From: Phocaeicola sp.
GTDB lineage: Bacteria > Bacteroidota > Bacteroidia > Bacteroidales > Bacteroidaceae
NCBI GenBank assembly: GCA_020026225.1
Contig: JAHHQU010000027.1
Location: forward strand, 1-32,683
Reading direction: 5' to 3'
Length of the DNA stretch: 32,683 bases
Shown here: positions 30,977 to 32,683 of the stretch, piece by piece
Numbering within the stretch: the first letter of the stretch is position 1
Layout: the number at the start of each line of letters is the position of its first letter
Made by a program: the position numbers and the translations under genes
The notes under the pieces: model-generated
The model's database searches: none
What the model saw: only the letters and a program-made list of their open reading frames with translations
What the model was told of the DNA's origin: nothing

Positions 30977-32368
30977 ATGAAATTCAAGTTCTTGGCGGCT
31001 ATCGCTTTAGCCGCTACACTCTTTAGCTGTGACGATACGACCAGCGGTATAGGTGAGTTTATATCTGACAACGAAAAAATAAATGCTTTTGCTGACGATT
31101 ATGCCATTTCAACTCGTACAGTGGTTATGGATTCCATTTATTCTCGTTCGGAAGAAGCATATTTGGGCAGATATACAGATCCGGATTTTGGACTGATTAC
31201 CGCCGATTTCATCACACAAATCAACTGTCCAGAAAGATTCCGATTGCCGGAAACAACTCAAGACATTGAAGAAACTACCCTGAACATTATCTACCATTCT
31301 TTCTATGGAGACTCTTTGGCTCCAATGCATTTACGCGTAGATACGCTCAGCAAGGTAATCAATGATGATGGACGCGACCTGTCGATTTATTATACTTCTT
31401 TCAACGCGAAAGATTATTACGACGAGTCACAGCCTGCATTAGCAGAAAAAGTGTATGAGGCAGTAGACTTTACTATTCCCGATTCCATCAGAAATACAAG
31501 AACTTACTTAAATGTAGAAGTTAATTTAGGCAGTAATTTCAGTAAATACTTGATGGATAAATACAAGGAAAACGACCACAAGAATTTTGATGATTCCTAT
31601 GCCTTTATCAACAATGTATTAAAGGGATTGCACGTTCATGTAACGCAAGGTGAAGGTTCTGTCCTTTACATTGACGACATTCAGATGAACATGAAGGTGA
31701 AATACTTGATCAAAAGAAAATCCACTGGTAAAGTAGACTCAACAGCTTACACGACCATTGCCATGGCTACAACAAAAGAAGTATTCATGTCTACTCATCT
31801 GGAAAATTCGGACAAGCTAAAAGAATTGGCAGCTCAAACCGAACATACTTACATCAAGACTCCTGCTGGATTATGCACTGAGATAACATTCCCTTTGCAG
31901 CAGATGTTTGACGACCACAAGGGAGATACGTTGAACTCTGTATCACTTGAAATTTTAAAATACAAAGACAGTGGAGAGAATTCAAACCTTTCTCCTTATA
32001 AAGCAGGTACTCCAAACGAGCTGTTGCTTTTGAGAAAAAAAGATTTGAAGGATTTCTTTGAAAAGAACCGTATGTTCGATAATGTCACTTCATTCTTAGG
32101 AGTATATAACCAACAAACCAACAGCTATTCTTTCTCTAAGCTGAACCGACTCATCAGTAAAATCTTTACAGAAATGAAGAGCGGAAAAGAAATGGCGAAG
32201 GATTGGGACAAAATTCTTTTGATTCCTGTAAGAACAGAAAGAGACCCAAAACAAAATGTTATTTCCATTGCACATGACTTGCAAGTAAATTCAGCCCGTT
32301 TGATTGGAGGCGAAAACGGCAAAGAAATCAAAATTGACATTGTATATACTCAGCCTATCCCTTATTAA
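30977..32368 (+). CDS. DUF4270 domain lipoprotein
   Basis: This 463-residue protein has a lipoprotein signal MKFKFLAAIALAATLFSC (Cys18) followed by DDTTSGIGEF, characteristic of DUF4270, a Bacteroidota surface or envelope lipoprotein family of unknown function. Acidic residues directly after the Cys fit the Bacteroidota surface-export signal in part. Typical blocks are SRSEEAYLGRYTDPDFG, which introduces a beta-rich domain, and the later IKTPAGLCTEITFPLQ and LYIDDIQMNMKVKY. It follows the glycogen-synthase-like gene and ends before a strong terminator. No catalytic motif is visible. Confidence 0.87.
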   Translation: MKFKFLAAIALAATLFSCDDTTSGIGEFISDNEKINAFADDYAISTRTVVMDSIYSRSEEAYLGRYTDPDFGLITADFITQINCPERFRLPETTQDIEETTLNIIYHSFYGDSLAPMHLRVDTLSKVINDDGRDLSIYYTSFNAKDYYDESQPALAEKVYEAVDFTIPDSIRNTRTYLNVEVNLGSNFSKYLMDKYKENDHKNFDDSYAFINNVLKGLHVHVTQGEGSVLYIDDIQMNMKVKYLIKRKSTGKVDSTAYTTIAMATTKEVFMSTHLENSDKLKELAAQTEHTYIKTPAGLCTEITFPLQQMFDDHKGDTLNSVSLEILKYKDSGENSNLSPYKAGTPNELLLLRKKDLKDFFEKNRMFDNVTSFLGVYNQQTNSYSFSKLNRLISKIFTEMKSGKEMAKDWDKILLIPVRTERDPKQNVISIAHDLQVNSARLIGGENGKEIKIDIVYTQPIPY

Positions 32369-32387
32369 GCATTCTTATATTCTCTAT

Positions 32388-32427
32388 AAAAGCCGTTTCA
32401 GCATAAAAAGCTGAAACGGCTTTTTTT
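32388..32427 (+). terminator. Strong terminator after the DUF4270 gene
   Basis: A 15-bp perfect stem AAAAGCCGTTTCAGC (32388-32402) / GCTGAAACGGCTTTT (32410-32424) with a 7-base loop ends in a T tract. Confidence 0.92.
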
Positions 32428-32630
32428 ATGTCCTTTTAACCTACTATAGATCTTTTCAAGCTTAAGCCCCTTTTTAATCACGACAGAAACACTTTTCTAA
32501 ATCTATCCTTCACGAGTATACAACGAAGTCATAAATATCCCATATAATGACAAAAAGGAAGACTGAAATCCTGTTTACTTGAGTTCAAACGTCACCTGAA
32601 AAGGATTTTTATCAAGGCAAATACAAAAAA

Positions 32631-32657
32631 GAGGGTGTGTCAAATCACCTTTTTTTT
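32631..32657. repeat. Possible insertion-sequence end or small terminator hairpin
   Basis: GAGGGTGTGTCAAA at 32631-32644 resembles the terminal inverted repeats of some Bacteroides insertion sequences. The same bases form a short GGTG/CACC hairpin followed by eight T, so it could instead be a terminator. The window ends 26 bases later and no transposase frame is visible. Between 32428 and 32630 I see no gene. Confidence 0.25.
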
Positions 32658-32683
32658 AAAAAAGAGCGCTGTATAGCCGAACT

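Noticed and set aside
1..32683. CRISPR arrays, prophage or integrative-element modules, rRNA genes
   Set aside because: I saw no regularly spaced repeats, integrase, phage structural genes or rRNA signatures. The tRNA at the left edge shows no attachment-site repeat within the window.

Overview
The window looks like chromosomal core DNA from a Bacteroidales gut anaerobe of the Bacteroides/Phocaeicola type. The evidence is the repeated promoter -7 motif TAnnTTTG with few recognisable Shine-Dalgarno sequences, family markers typical of the group (DUF2721, DUF2023, DUF4270, class III fructose-bisphosphatase, a thi operon ordered SEGCHF, a serC-serA-DUF1015 cluster), and moderate AT content. I place it no lower than that group. 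I see no phage, conjugative element, CRISPR array or complete insertion sequence.

Layout. 1-90: 3' part of tRNA-Arg(UCU) with its terminator. 125-3200 (minus): a small unrecognised, possibly frameshifted ORF; a SO_0444-type Cu/Zn exporter with a C-terminal heavy-metal domain behind a palindrome that overlaps its promoter; and a wrecked umuDC pair fused by an internal deletion. 3351-3746 (plus): a DUF2721 membrane protein. 3912-6542 (minus): two different L,D-transpeptidases and YigZ. 6661-10105 (minus): serC, serA and a DUF1015 gene, separated by hairpins. 10360-11676 (minus): a DbpA-like DEAD-box helicase. 11909-12076 (plus): a 55-residue charged protein. 12090-13725 (minus): overlapping pabB and pabC for p-aminobenzoate. 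14379-15356 (minus): flavodoxin and its usual partner DUF2023. 16046-17561 (plus): a metallophosphoesterase lipoprotein overlapping a predicted envelope protein. 17753-23378 (plus): promoter, TPP riboswitch, thiS-thiE-thiG-thiC-thiH and thiF. 23610-24416 (minus): an MBL-fold hydrolase. 24600-28286 (plus): an AspT/YidE-type transporter and class III FBPase. 28676-29878 (minus): panC-panD. 30134-32368 (plus): a truncated glycogen-synthase-like protein and a DUF4270 lipoprotein.

Most genes are housekeeping: serine, thiamine, p-aminobenzoate/folate and pantothenate synthesis, gluconeogenesis, peptidoglycan crosslinking and RNA remodelling. Intrinsic terminators are abundant. Several hairpins lie inside apparent operons (serC/serA, serA/DUF1015, fld/DUF2023, thiC/thiH, thiH/thiF) and may tune expression of downstream genes.

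I did not find a convincing undescribed multi-gene system. The best leads are local: the degenerate umuDC with Arg in place of the catalytic Lys, a ThiF without its usual cysteines, a SerA with Lys in place of the catalytic His, a palindromic operator on the metal-exporter promoter, a glycogen-synthase-like protein missing half its fold and its substrate motif, a likely leaderless transporter mRNA, and the 55-residue protein.
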